DNA of 64,000 nt from Oxalobacter sp. (GCA_016291665.1 JAEEYE010000004.1:1-64000); one strand, 5' to 3'; numbered from the stretch's first letter, positions 17,097-26,324 are shown. Notes: generated by a model from the sequence alone, not told the origin. Translations and numbers: made by a program.

Positions 17097-18988
17097 TGGA
17101 CGACTTTACGAAGGAAGATGCCCTTACCCTTGAGACTACGGATGGTCGGGACAAAGAAGAGCGCCAAAGCGATGCCGGCCAAACCGCTTTGCACCACTAT
17201 GCGGGGTTGCATCTCGCGATGGCTAAACGGATGCCCACATGGACGAAGTACGCTGGTCAGGAAAACGAAATAGCGAAGGCGTTGGATGCTATCTATGCAG
17301 CACTTGCTGCTGCGAGCCCATCGGGCAGTTTATGTGTGACGTTGGCTCAAGTCATGGAAACAGCTTCAGCAGAAGGAGGAGCCCCTTCTGAAGAGGCATT
17401 GGCTAAGGATATTGCGCTCCTCTTGGCAGCTGGTTTGATGGTTGAAGTCAAGGAGGCTGTTTCCGGTAAGGTACCGTTGGTTTTTGACCGCGAAGGGCAG
17501 TTAGGGAACTCACGCATCTATTTCCAGCGTTACTTCAAACTGGAGGCGGATCTGGCCGCTATCCTTTTTGCGTTGGCGGTACCGTACGTAGCAGGCCAGG
17601 CGTCATTTGACCAGTTGGAAGACCTTGTTCCCGAAGGGGGCGAGCGCAAAAGAGCGATTGAAACAGCCCTAAAGAGCCGCTTGACCGTTATTTCAGGGGG
17701 GCCGGGTACCGGCAAGACGACGGCGGTCTCAGGTATCTTAGAGTGCCTGCTTGCTGCCGACCAAACGGTTCGGATTGCCTTGGCAGCGCCAACGGGCAAA
17801 GCAGCTGGTCGTATGCTCGAATCCATCCAGAACGCGATTTCCAATCCGGCGTTGGCTGGGCAATATGGGCGCCTGAAAGCCAAGTCGCCGGAGCTTGTTG
17901 CGCGGACAATGCACAAGTGGCTTGTCGATGAACAGTTAAATGGGCTTAGGCCGTCTGCCGGGCGGCCGCTTGACTGCGATGTGTTGGTGGTCGATGAAGC
18001 CTCGATGATTGATATTGGCTTGGCAGTCGATTTCCTCTCAGTCGTCGATGCCAAGCGCACCCGGGTGATCCTGTTGGGCGACGCCGACCAGCTCTCGGCT
18101 GTGGGGCCAGGTTCTGTTTTGGGTGATATTTGCAGTGCGGAAAGTCCCTTGCGTCAAAGGGGACTGGTTGCGGAACTCACGAAGAGCCACCGTTTCCCAC
18201 CAGAGAGTGTCTTTGGGCAGTTGGCCATCCACATCAAGGCAGGTGAGGCAACGATACCAACGGCTGGTTCAGGCATTGTTGACTGTTTAACAGCAGCACC
18301 GCCCAAGGTCGGGCTTTTGACACAAAAGGCTTCCCAGTGGGTCGATGCACATATGCAATCGTATGCCCAGGCGCTCTCACGCTATGTGGATGACCATGAC
18401 CTTGATGCGTTGTGGGCGTGCGCAAAGCGTTCCCAAGCCTTAGCAGCAGTCAGGAATGGCAAGATGAGTGTCGAAGCCATCAACCGCCATGCAGCCCGTT
18501 CGCTGAGGGAAGCCTTGGAAAACTTAGGCAGGGGATGGTTTTCACGCATGTCTGGTCAGCCGATCATTGTGCGCAAAAATAATAGTGTCTTGGATGTCCA
18601 TAATGGGGATGTGGGCATTGTCCTGCCACAAAGCATTTCAGCAACCGAAGGGACCCAGGTCTATTTTGGCGATAGTAGGCGGACTTTACCGTTGGGTAGC
18701 TTGCCGCAATATGAGTTGGCCTTTTGCATCACAATCCATCAGTCGCAGGGATCGGAATATGAAGATATTGCCGTTTTTCTGCCGCCATCAGGCAAGGATG
18801 ATGGGCTTTTGGCCACGAAAGAACTCCTTTACACTGCGGTGACGCGCGTGAAAGCAGCGAAAGATGGTTCGACAGGGCAGGTGACGCTTTTTGGGGAGCG
18901 GCCGGTCTATGAAGCATCAGTCACGCACCCTACCCAGCGTACCAGTGGGTTGATTGTTCGGTTAAAGGAAGCGTTCGCAGGGCGGTAA
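17093..18988 (+). CDS. recD: Exodeoxyribonuclease V alpha subunit
   Basis: RecD of 631 residues, the 5'-3' helicase of RecBCD. Walker A GGPGTGKTT is near 203-211, the motif VVDEASMID near 300, and a UvrD-like C-terminal motif FCITIHQSQGSEY near 545. It starts at ATG 17093 overlapping the recB stop; a second ATG at 17096 follows AGGGAGGG at a slightly better spacing. About 45 bp separate it from the RloA-like gene on the same strand. Confidence 0.95.
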   Translation: MMDDFTKEDALTLETTDGRDKEERQSDAGQTALHHYAGLHLAMAKRMPTWTKYAGQENEIAKALDAIYAALAAASPSGSLCVTLAQVMETASAEGGAPSEEALAKDIALLLAAGLMVEVKEAVSGKVPLVFDREGQLGNSRIYFQRYFKLEADLAAILFALAVPYVAGQASFDQLEDLVPEGGERKRAIETALKSRLTVISGGPGTGKTTAVSGILECLLAADQTVRIALAAPTGKAAGRMLESIQNAISNPALAGQYGRLKAKSPELVARTMHKWLVDEQLNGLRPSAGRPLDCDVLVVDEASMIDIGLAVDFLSVVDAKRTRVILLGDADQLSAVGPGSVLGDICSAESPLRQRGLVAELTKSHRFPPESVFGQLAIHIKAGEATIPTAGSGIVDCLTAAPPKVGLLTQKASQWVDAHMQSYAQALSRYVDDHDLDALWACAKRSQALAAVRNGKMSVEAINRHAARSLREALENLGRGWFSRMSGQPIIVRKNNSVLDVHNGDVGIVLPQSISATEGTQVYFGDSRRTLPLGSLPQYELAFCITIHQSQGSEYEDIAVFLPPSGKDDGLLATKELLYTAVTRVKAAKDGSTGQVTLFGERPVYEASVTHPTQRTSGLIVRLKEAFAGR

Positions 18989-19035
18989 ATTGCCGTATAC
19001 TGAAAATATGTTGGGATTTTTCTAGGAGAAAGTTG

Positions 19036-20361
19036 ATGCTGAAGTCCTTCAAAGTCCGTAATTTCCGTTCAATCCAGGCCTTGGACTTGGATCTGTCTTT
19101 TGCCGAGAAACGCGCACCTGCTGGCTACCAAGATACCAGCAATATCTATTTCCTGGAATCCCATAACAAGTCGCGCATTGTCCCTACCTTGGCGCTTTTT
19201 GGTTCCAATGCATCCGGTAAATCCAATGTCTTGATGGCTCTTAGGGTACTAATCGATTGCGTGCTGACCGGCATCCATGGGCTATTCCATCCAGACAAGC
19301 TGAGTAACCGTGGCATGCCGACGACTTTTTCGGTTGCCTTTGCGATTGACGGGCATGACTACCAGTACGACCTGGAATACAACCGCCAGACAATCCTAAA
19401 GGAAGAACTTATCCTCGACGGGAAAACGGTTTACCGGATTACCCCAGAAGAGAGGTGCTTTGAGGGGCTGGCCTCGGCATCCTATCCTGCAGAGCGGCTC
19501 AATGAAATTTACCGGGTTGAGTGCTGTACCCCGCAGAAAGACCAGACAGTGACTGTCTTAGCCGTTATTGGCAAGCGCTACCAAGGCCTTCACGATGGGA
19601 TTTCGTCGCTGGTGAGTTATCTTGCCGAGCGGTTTGTTGTCTTAAATGACAACAGTATCCATCTCTCCCGTGGCGTCAATACCTTGGCTGCTGTTTTGGC
19701 AACTGAGCATGACCCTGAACCGTTGAAGTCGGCTTTTGAACAGATTACGTCACTCTTAGGGAGCCTGGATATCCATATCAGCCGGATGTCGATGGACCGC
19801 ACACGAGTGCGGCTCGAGCACGACAGGAACCATACGCAGGAGTACCTGGAAGCACCAGTGGAGTTCTACAACCGCATTACCAGTGTCGAAAAGGAAGGCG
19901 AGAACATCGTATTAAATGCCGACAGTATCCGTTCTTACCACCAGGATGAGGACGGTAACGAAGTCGAGTTCGATTTTACGACGGAAGAGTCGAGCGGTAC
20001 CCAGATTGTGGCGGGGCTTTTGGGGATTTTCCTGGCGGTCTTAAAGACCGGTGGGACGGTGCTGGTTGATGAGCTTGACCGGTCACTGCATCCGTTGCTT
20101 TTGATTGAACTCGTGCGGCTCTTCAAGGAGAAACGCTATAACGAACACAATGCGCAGCTCATCTTTACCCTGCATAACACGGAAATCTTGGATGCGGGTC
20201 TATTGCGCGTTTCTGAAGTGGGCATTGTCCGCAAGACAGCGCAGGACGGGACTGACATGGTCAGGCTCTCCGACTTCAAGGGCTTCAACAATAATGTGGC
20301 AACCTTCAGGCAGCAGTACCTGACCGGTCAGTTTGCCGGGATTCCATTCCCATATATATAG
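19036..20361 (+). CDS. RloA/AbiLi-like AAA ATPase
   Basis: ABC-type/OLD-like AAA ATPase (AAA_15/AAA_21) of 441 residues. The N-terminus LKSFKVRNFRSI is typical of RecF/OLD-like ATPases. Walker A is GSNASGKS near 57-64. The signature-like region SSGTQ lies near 325, and Walker B VLVDELDRSLHP follows. No nuclease domain is fused; instead the next gene is RloB-like. This is the organisation of AbiLi/AbiLii and of RloA/RloB linked to restriction loci. The likely role is phage defence, by inference. The start is ATG 19036 (AGGAG 8 bases upstream) and not TTG 19033. Confidence 0.8.
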   Translation: MLKSFKVRNFRSIQALDLDLSFAEKRAPAGYQDTSNIYFLESHNKSRIVPTLALFGSNASGKSNVLMALRVLIDCVLTGIHGLFHPDKLSNRGMPTTFSVAFAIDGHDYQYDLEYNRQTILKEELILDGKTVYRITPEERCFEGLASASYPAERLNEIYRVECCTPQKDQTVTVLAVIGKRYQGLHDGISSLVSYLAERFVVLNDNSIHLSRGVNTLAAVLATEHDPEPLKSAFEQITSLLGSLDIHISRMSMDRTRVRLEHDRNHTQEYLEAPVEFYNRITSVEKEGENIVLNADSIRSYHQDEDGNEVEFDFTTEESSGTQIVAGLLGIFLAVLKTGGTVLVDELDRSLHPLLLIELVRLFKEKRYNEHNAQLIFTLHNTEILDAGLLRVSEVGIVRKTAQDGTDMVRLSDFKGFNNNVATFRQQYLTGQFAGIPFPYI

Positions 20362-20370
20362 GTGGCGGAC

Positions 20371-21042
20371 ATGATAGAAATCCGAAGACCCCCATCGCTT
20401 GCCAGGACAGTGACTGTCGTCTGTGAAGGGCAGTCTGAGACGATGTACCTACAGGAGTTGAACCGTTTCTTCAGGGAGTACCGAATCCCGTTGACTTTCA
20501 TCCCGCGCGCTGTGGGCAATGGGGCATGCAAGGCGGTGATCGGGCACTATCGGAGCATCCGCAAGTTCCTGCGTCACGAGGAAATCATCATCTGGGTGGA
20601 TTGGGATATCTACACGAGCAGTGAAGCAAAAAATTATGCGGCAAAGCCAGAATATGTCCCAGATTTTCTTTTCTCAACAATGAATTTCGAGGATTTCTTA
20701 ATGCTTCATATGAATGAGCAGATGGTGCTCAAGTGGCAGGAAATGGCGGACAGTCATAGCCATTTTGAGTTTCCGATGCCGGCTGCCGTCTATATCCCAA
20801 TTTTCAAGACGTTTGGTTTCCATCATTACAAGAAGGGGCGGATGCCATTCAAGCTCAATGCCAAGACGCTGGCTCAGCTCTTCATGAACCTGCACAACAA
20901 GAAAATCCGCTTTAAGAACGATTTTGGCTCTTTTGTGGAAAACCGGCTGCGCAGAATGGGGTGGTTGGTTGAGACGGAAGACCAAGCGGCTGAGGTTGCT
21001 GACGCACAAGAGTTAAGCCAAAAGCCAGTCCAAGAGGTTTAA
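20371..21042 (+). CDS. RloB-like TOPRIM-type protein (AbiLii-like)
   Basis: RloB-family protein of 223 residues. The pattern VVCEGQSETMYLQEL, followed about 55 residues later by VDWDI, gives the acidic residues of a TOPRIM-like nuclease fold (a Glu, then DxD). ATG 20371 follows AGGTGG; a GTG at 20362, immediately after the RloA stop, is the alternative and adds three residues. It is translated with the ATPase. Its end overlaps the convergent AAA_14 gene by 30 bases, which is unusual and suggests one of the two arrived later. Confidence 0.75.
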   Translation: MIEIRRPPSLARTVTVVCEGQSETMYLQELNRFFREYRIPLTFIPRAVGNGACKAVIGHYRSIRKFLRHEEIIIWVDWDIYTSSEAKNYAAKPEYVPDFLFSTMNFEDFLMLHMNEQMVLKWQEMADSHSHFEFPMPAAVYIPIFKTFGFHHYKKGRMPFKLNAKTLAQLFMNLHNKKIRFKNDFGSFVENRLRRMGWLVETEDQAAEVADAQELSQKPVQEV

Positions 21043-22224
21043 GTGTTCAATGCCGTTGTACGACGTATTGGTGCCAATGGTGTCGAGTGTTAGGAGCGTT
21101 TTCGGGAAGTTGTCCTTAACGCTGTCAAAGGCAGCGAGTTCACGTTTGCGCGTTGCTTCGTCCAGGATGCTTAAGGCAACCTGGAAATAGGCGAGCCGCT
21201 CTCCCTTGCGGACGACAAAATCGATTTCCTTATCAGCTGCTTTGCCGATGTAGACATGGGGGTAACGGCGGCGCAGTTCCAGGTAGACCACGTTCTCGAT
21301 CAGGTGGCCGATGTCAGGTGATGCGCTGTTGCTTAGGTGTTGCCTAAATCCTGGGTCGGCCAAGTAGTATTTTTCCTGCGCACGGAGGATGGCACGACCA
21401 TTTAGGTCAAAGCGCGGTACGGGATAGAAGAAATAGGCTTCCTGAAGGGCGCTCAGGTATTGGCTGATGGTAGGGACAGACGTTGGCTGGCCGGCAGACT
21501 TCAAGGTGTTTGCCATGTTCCTGGCGGAAACAGGGCTGCCGATTGAACTCACCAAAGTGCGGATGACCTGGGTTAGGCTACGGATGTCGCGGATCTGGTG
21601 GCGAGTGGCGATGTCCTTGACCACAATCGAATTGAAAAGCATCTCATAGTAGTCTACCATCAGGTGCGGGACAGTCAGGTAGTCGAGCAATGCCGGGAAC
21701 GTTCCGTACTGGAGGTAACGGTTGAAGTCGGTTTCCCGGCTGTTGTTTTCAGGCGCAACAGCATTTCGGAATTCCTTGAAGGAAAGGGGCATGACTTCAA
21801 TGGCGACATAGCGGCCTGCCAGTAGGGTGGCGAGTTCGCCTGAAAGCATGAAGGCGTTTGATCCCGTCACCACGATGTCGATGTTGGGGCGCAAGAAAAG
21901 GCTCGTCACCGCCTTTTCAAACTGCGGACAGAGTTGGATCTCATCCAGGAAGAGGTAGTAGGTGCCGTTGTCTGACATCCTATCCAACACCGCTTGATGC
22001 AGTGCTTCGTGGTCCCTCAGATGGGCGTTGGCTTCATCATCCAGGTTGAAGGCGATGATATGGGCGTCATCCACCCCGTCACCATGTAGCGCTTCTTGGT
22101 AGAGGGTCATCAAAGTGGATTTGCCAGAGCGCCTGGCTCCCATGATGACCTTGATGATGGGCTTTTCCCTCAATGCTTGGAGTTTTTCCAGGTAATAGGG
22201 ACGGGGGATGGGCTTACGCTGCAT
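21013..22224 (-). CDS. AAA_14/DUF4143 ATP-binding protein (first copy)
   Basis: 403 residues. N-terminal P-loop ATPase: Walker A GARRSGKST near 29-37, Walker B YLFLDEIQ near 92-99, and the sensor-like VVTGSNAFMLSGELATLLAGR, here cut by position at 117-137. The C-terminal half is DUF4143, which Pfam places among PD-(D/E)XK-like folds: the motif EIDFVVRK...AYFQVALS keeps the acidic residue but not the catalytic Lys. A winged-helix segment lies between. Function of the family is unknown; it is common in accessory regions. Its promoter lies between and over two copies of a palindromic operator (22250-22307). Confidence 0.8.
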   Translation of the reverse strand: MQRKPIPRPYYLEKLQALREKPIIKVIMGARRSGKSTLMTLYQEALHGDGVDDAHIIAFNLDDEANAHLRDHEALHQAVLDRMSDNGTYYLFLDEIQLCPQFEKAVTSLFLRPNIDIVVTGSNAFMLSGELATLLAGRYVAIEVMPLSFKEFRNAVAPENNSRETDFNRYLQYGTFPALLDYLTVPHLMVDYYEMLFNSIVVKDIATRHQIRDIRSLTQVIRTLVSSIGSPVSARNMANTLKSAGQPTSVPTISQYLSALQEAYFFYPVPRFDLNGRAILRAQEKYYLADPGFRQHLSNSASPDIGHLIENVVYLELRRRYPHVYIGKAADKEIDFVVRKGERLAYFQVALSILDEATRKRELAAFDSVKDNFPKTLLTLDTIGTNTSYNGIEHLNLLDWLLA

Positions 22225-22249
22225 TGTGAACTGCCGTGTTGTTGAAACT

Positions 22250-22307
22250 GCGTAAAGTATACTTTACACGATTTAGATTTTCAAGCTTTGCGTAAAGTAT
22301 ACTTTAC
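22250..22307. promoter_or_regulatory. Twin palindromic operators around the AAA_14 promoter
   Basis: The 18-mer GCGTAAAGTATACTTTAC occurs twice, at 22250-22267 and 22290-22307, exactly 40 bp apart; its last 16 bases are a perfect palindrome. On the minus strand TTGAAA (22279-22284) and TATACT (22256-22261), spaced by 17, form a promoter. Its -10 lies in the centre of the gene-proximal copy, and the distal copy sits just upstream of the -35. Binding to both would block the promoter. No HTH regulator is adjacent; the AAA_14 protein itself is a candidate. Confidence 0.75.
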
Positions 22308-22328
22308 TGTGTATCTGGCTTGGGCAGC

Positions 22329-24671
22329 TCAGCCCAATTTGCGTTTTAGTGCGGCTTCCAGCTGTTCCAGGGCTTTGACCAACGTTGCCGCAGGGCAGGC
22401 GATGTTGATGCGCTCAAACGTCTCACCGCCAGGGCCGAAAATCTCGCCATGGTCGAGCCACAGCTTGGCATCCTTAACGATGAAGTCATCTAGGTCTTTG
22501 CCGGAGAGTCCCGTTCCCGCAAAATCGAGCCAGATCAGGTAGGTGCCTTCCGGTTCAATGAGCCTGACACCGGGCAGGCGCTTTTCCGTGAACTGCCGTA
22601 CGATGGACAGGTTGACGTTAAGGTACGCCAAAAGGGCTTCAAGCCATGCCTCACCACCTTCATAAGCCGCCTGGGCTGCCACAAGTCCCAGGGCATTTAA
22701 CTGGTCATAGCCGGTTGCTGCCATTGTCTGCTGGAATTTGACTCTGATCCCATCATCTGGGATGAAGATGTTTGAGACCTGGAGCCCGGCAATGTTGAAC
22801 GTCTTGCTGGGCGACGTGCAGATGATGGTGTTGGCTAGGTACGCATCCCCCAACGTGCCATACGGGGTATAGGCGTAGCCTGGGAATGCAAAGTCGGCGT
22901 GGATTTCGTCGGATATCACCGTCACGCCGTGTTTCAGGCAGATGTCTGCCATCGCTTTCAGTTCATCCCGTGTCCAGACACGGCCGACTGGGTTGTGTGG
23001 GTTGCATAGGATGAAAAGCTTGACTTTTTCGGTAATAATTTTCTCTTCAAAGTCTTTAAAATCAACGATATATCGCCCATTCTTAAGAATAAGTTGATTA
23101 TTGACAAGCTTGCGTTTGTTGTCATTAACCGATGAGGCAAACGGATAGTAAACCGGCTGCTGGATGAGGATGGCATCGCCTTCAACCGTCAACGCACGGA
23201 TGGCTGTGCTGATGGCAAAGACAACCCCCGGGGTTTTGACAAGCCACTTTGCTTCTGGCCGCCAATTGTGCCGCCTTTCAAACCAGCTTTGCACTGCCTT
23301 AACGTAGCCGGACTTGGGTTCACTGTAGCCATAGATGCCATGGGTGACCGCATCCTGCAGGGCAGTCGTCACGCATGGCGGCACCTTGAAGTCCATATCT
23401 GCCACCCAAAGCGGCAGGACATCCTCGGGTTTACCACGTTCCTTGGCAAAGTCATACTTCAAGGAACCGGTCCCTTTACGGTCGATGATGGTATCAAAGC
23501 CAAAGGTGTCTTTGGTAGGTGGCGTATCGCCCATTGCCTGCGCCAGGTCAGCAATCAGGTCATCGGCGTTTTCCAAGCCGATCGACAGGCGCAGCAGCGT
23601 GTTTGTGATGCCCCGCGCAACGCGCTCGGCTTCAGGGATTGCGCCATGTGTCTGGGTGGTCGGGTAAGTAATCAGCGTTTCCGTGCCGCCTAAGCTTTCG
23701 GCAAACTGGATGAGCTTGACACCTTCCAAGATCTGTTTGACCAGGGCTTCCCCGCCCGCTGCCTGCGAGATTTCAAACGAGATCATGCCGCCAAAGCCTT
23801 TGGATTGTTTGACGGTCGTCTTGTGTCCTGGGTGGTCTTCAAAGCCAGGGTAGAAGACTTGGTTGACTTTGGGGTTGTTCCTCAACCATTTGGCAATCTT
23901 AAAAGCAGAATCTTCTTGACGGCGGATACGTACTGGCAGTGTCTGGATGCCCCGCAGGACAAGCCAGCTGTCCAATGCGCCCAAGGAGGCGCCGACCGCA
24001 TTCTGGATATAGTGCAGTCGTTCCGAGAGCGCTTCTGAGTCGCATACCAGGATCCCCGCTAATGTGTCGTTGTGGCCTGCCAGGTACTTGGTTGCACTGT
24101 GCAGTACCAGGTTGGCACCCAGTTTGATCGGTTGCTGGTTGATGGGGGATAAGAAGGTGTTGTCGACCATCAAAAGCAGCCCATGACGTTTGGTGACTTC
24201 ACCGATTGCGGCGATGTCATTGACGTGCATCAAGGGGTTCGTCGGCGTTTCGATGAAGACGCCCTTGGTCGCCGGGGTAATCGCAGTCTCAATGTTTGCT
24301 GGGTTGGATGCGTCCACCCAGGAAAACGTAATGCCGTTTTTTTCCGAAAAGTACTTGAAAAGGCGCCATGTCCCTCCGTAGAGATCGTCGGAAGAGATGA
24401 TATGATCCCCTGGCTTAAAAAGCTCCATCATGGCCGATGCGGCAGCCAGTCCCGATGAGAAAGCATAGGCTGCTTTACCCCCTTCGAGTTTGGCCATCGT
24501 TTCTTGGAGCACTTCCCTTGTGGGGTTCATGCCCCGGCTGTAGTCGTAACCAGTGCTTTTGCCAAGCCCTGGGTGCGCATAAGTTGCCGTCTGGTAAATC
24601 GGCGTGGAGATGGCACCGCTCGTATCGGTCTTTGCTTTGGAGCCGTGGATACACAGGGTTTCAATGTTCAT
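22329..24671 (-). CDS. Fused trans-sulfuration PLP enzymes: cystathionine gamma-synthase/lyase plus MalY/PatB beta-lyase
   Basis: One frame of 780 residues holds two complete PLP enzymes. Residues 1-380 are the Cys/Met-metabolism family (MetB/MetC/CGL): SRGMNPT near 45-51, the PLP lysine in SATKYLAGH (Lys195), and SLGGTETLITYP near 326-337. Residues 390-780 are a MalY/PatB-type aminotransferase-fold C-S lyase: FDTIIDRKGTGSLKYDF at its start, CNPHNPVGR near 556-564, and the PLP lysine in SPSKTFNIAG (Lys623). No methionine occurs at the junction, so a separate second protein is unlikely. The first half could make cystathionine and the second cleave it, channelling cysteine to homocysteine. The start is ATG 24671 after AAGGA. 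It lies 27 bp downstream of cysK. Confidence 0.88.
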   Translation of the reverse strand: MNIETLCIHGSKAKTDTSGAISTPIYQTATYAHPGLGKSTGYDYSRGMNPTREVLQETMAKLEGGKAAYAFSSGLAAASAMMELFKPGDHIISSDDLYGGTWRLFKYFSEKNGITFSWVDASNPANIETAITPATKGVFIETPTNPLMHVNDIAAIGEVTKRHGLLLMVDNTFLSPINQQPIKLGANLVLHSATKYLAGHNDTLAGILVCDSEALSERLHYIQNAVGASLGALDSWLVLRGIQTLPVRIRRQEDSAFKIAKWLRNNPKVNQVFYPGFEDHPGHKTTVKQSKGFGGMISFEISQAAGGEALVKQILEGVKLIQFAESLGGTETLITYPTTQTHGAIPEAERVARGITNTLLRLSIGLENADDLIADLAQAMGDTPPTKDTFGFDTIIDRKGTGSLKYDFAKERGKPEDVLPLWVADMDFKVPPCVTTALQDAVTHGIYGYSEPKSGYVKAVQSWFERRHNWRPEAKWLVKTPGVVFAISTAIRALTVEGDAILIQQPVYYPFASSVNDNKRKLVNNQLILKNGRYIVDFKDFEEKIITEKVKLFILCNPHNPVGRVWTRDELKAMADICLKHGVTVISDEIHADFAFPGYAYTPYGTLGDAYLANTIICTSPSKTFNIAGLQVSNIFIPDDGIRVKFQQTMAATGYDQLNALGLVAAQAAYEGGEAWLEALLAYLNVNLSIVRQFTEKRLPGVRLIEPEGTYLIWLDFAGTGLSGKDLDDFIVKDAKLWLDHGEIFGPGGETFERINIACPAATLVKALEQLEAALKRKLG

Positions 24672-24698
24672 GACAATCCTTTTCAAGAATAAGTGCCG

Positions 24699-25637
24699 TT
24701 AGTCGGCTGGGAAGAGGGCTGTTGACAGGTACCTTTCACCGTTGTCTGGCAACAGGGCGACAATGGTCTTGCCTTTGTTTTCAGGGCGTTTTGCCAACTG
24801 GGTGGCCGCCCAAAGCGATGCGCCGGAGGAGATGCCGACCAACACACCTTGGGTGCGTGCCAAAGCCTTGGCGGTATCAAAGGCGGCTTCGTTCGGTACC
24901 GGGATGATTTCGTCGTAAATCTTCGTGTTCAGGACAGATGGGACGAAACCGGCACCGATGCCCTGAATCTTGTGCGGGCCAGGGTTGCCGCCAGAAAGGA
25001 CAGGGGAGGTGGCCGGTTCAACGGCAACAACCTTGACATTTGGATTCTGTTCTTTCAGGTAGGTGCCGACACCAGTCAAGGTACCGCCCGTGCCTACACC
25101 GGCAACGAAAATGTCGACCTTGCCATCGGTATCGCGCCAGATTTCAGGACCCGTGGTTGCCTTGTGGATTGCTGGGTTGGCTGGGTTGTCAAACTGGAGC
25201 GGGATGAAACTGCCAGGGATTTCCTTGGCCAGTTCCTGGGCTTTCGCAATCGCACCTTTCATGCCTTTTGCGCCTTCGGTCAAGACGAGTTCTGCGCCAT
25301 AACCCTTGATCAGTTTGCGCCGTTCAATGCTCATGGTTTCAGGCATTGTGATGATGATCCGGTAACCCCTTGCTGCGGCAACAGAAGCGAGACCCACGCC
25401 GGTGTTGCCTGAGGTTGGTTCGATGATGGTGGATTTGCCTGGGATCAGTTTGCCTTCGGCTTCTGCGGCATCAATCATGGCTTTGCCGATGCGGTCTTTG
25501 GCGCTGCCGGCTGGGTTGAAATACTCGAGCTTGACGAGGATGGTTGCCGCTGCACCGTTTTGGGCTGCATAGCGGGATACTTCCAAAAGCGGGGTGTTAC
25601 CAATCAGGTCAGTTGCGTTTTTTGCGATGTTAGCCAT
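24699..25637 (-). CDS. cysK: Cysteine synthase A
   Basis: O-acetylserine sulfhydrylase of 312 residues, PLP-dependent, joining sulfide to O-acetylserine. The PLP lysine is in GSAKDRI near residue 45, followed by EPTSGNTG and the [10 protein letters not shown] phosphate-binding loop. An AAGGAGC ribosome site precedes the ATG. It is the first gene after the Rrf2 regulator and leads into the fused lyase gene, so it supplies the cysteine the latter uses. Confidence 0.95.
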   Translation of the reverse strand: MANIAKNATDLIGNTPLLEVSRYAAQNGAAATILVKLEYFNPAGSAKDRIGKAMIDAAEAEGKLIPGKSTIIEPTSGNTGVGLASVAAARGYRIIITMPETMSIERRKLIKGYGAELVLTEGAKGMKGAIAKAQELAKEIPGSFIPLQFDNPANPAIHKATTGPEIWRDTDGKVDIFVAGVGTGGTLTGVGTYLKEQNPNVKVVAVEPATSPVLSGGNPGPHKIQGIGAGFVPSVLNTKIYDEIIPVPNEAAFDTAKALARTQGVLVGISSGASLWAATQLAKRPENKGKTIVALLPDNGERYLSTALFPAD

Positions 25638-25741
25638 TTTATTTGCTCCTTGTGAGATGAATGCTAAAACTAATGTTGTTTATAAAATACGGATTGTAAT
25701 GAAATGTTTATATGTACTATTTTTTTATTTAATCAGTTTGC

Positions 25742-26176
25742 CTAAATGACGTAGTAGCCACAGGATTGGCTACCTTGGTTCATCAGGTCCTCAAGCGTCG
25801 TGCCATCCAGGTAGTCTGTGATGACCTTGCTTAGGCCTTCCCAGAAATGGACTGTCTGGCAGGTTTCGTAGCGCTCACATAGGTTGGGCGATGATTCCAG
25901 GCAGGCAACACAGGCAAATTCGCCTTCAATGGGGCGCAGGATGTCGCCGACCGTGTATTCAGCTGGCGCCCGTGTTAAACGGTAGCCGCCTTGGGAACCG
26001 CGGACGCTCTGGACGAGCCCGGCTTTGACGAGTGCTGAGGCAATCTGTTCCAGGTACTTCAGTGAGACATCCTGACGGATGGAAATGTCTTTGAGTGAGA
26101 TGTACTTGTCGTTGCCGTTTTCAGCCAGGTCAATCATGAAACGCAGTGCATAGCGGCCTTTGGTTGATATCTTCAC
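25742..26176 (-). CDS. Rrf2-family regulator of the cysteine cluster
   Basis: Rrf2 winged-helix regulator of 144 residues. The N-terminus KISTKGRYALRFMIDLA, LKYLEQIASALVKAGLV and GSQGGYRL are family hallmarks. The start is GTG 26176, set by AAGGAG six bases upstream; the longer frame adds residues foreign to the family. A cluster CVAC-x7-C-x5-C near 92-108 could bind an Fe-S cluster or sense thiols, with spacing different from enterobacterial IscR. Position before cysK suggests a CymR/IscR-like role in cysteine biosynthesis. Sequence style recalls Clostridia, hinting at transfer. Confidence 0.88.
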   Translation of the reverse strand: MKISTKGRYALRFMIDLAENGNDKYISLKDISIRQDVSLKYLEQIASALVKAGLVQSVRGSQGGYRLTRAPAEYTVGDILRPIEGEFACVACLESSPNLCERYETCQTVHFWEGLSKVITDYLDGTTLEDLMNQGSQSCGYYVI

Positions 26177-26235
26177 TTTGATCTCCTTTGGGGGGCATAT
26201 GTGCTCCCCGTTGTCCATGGGTGCTATTATTAGTC

Positions 26236-26324
26236 AAATCCTACGGGAAAGCTAGGGTTTATTTCCTACAAATTCCGTGGGGATTGGTTTTTGTTGTATT
26301 TTCCCCATATCCTAGGGCTATAGG
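26236..26324. promoter_or_regulatory. Candidate Rrf2 operators upstream of the regulator
   Basis: Two dyads with the same half-site: AAATCCTA-N9-TAGGGTTT (26236-26260) and CCTA-N6-TAGG (26311-26324). Both lie upstream of the Rrf2 start in 224 bp without a gene. CymR-type Rrf2 sites also use CCTA/TAGG-like halves, as I recall. No such site is seen before cysK. Confidence 0.35.
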
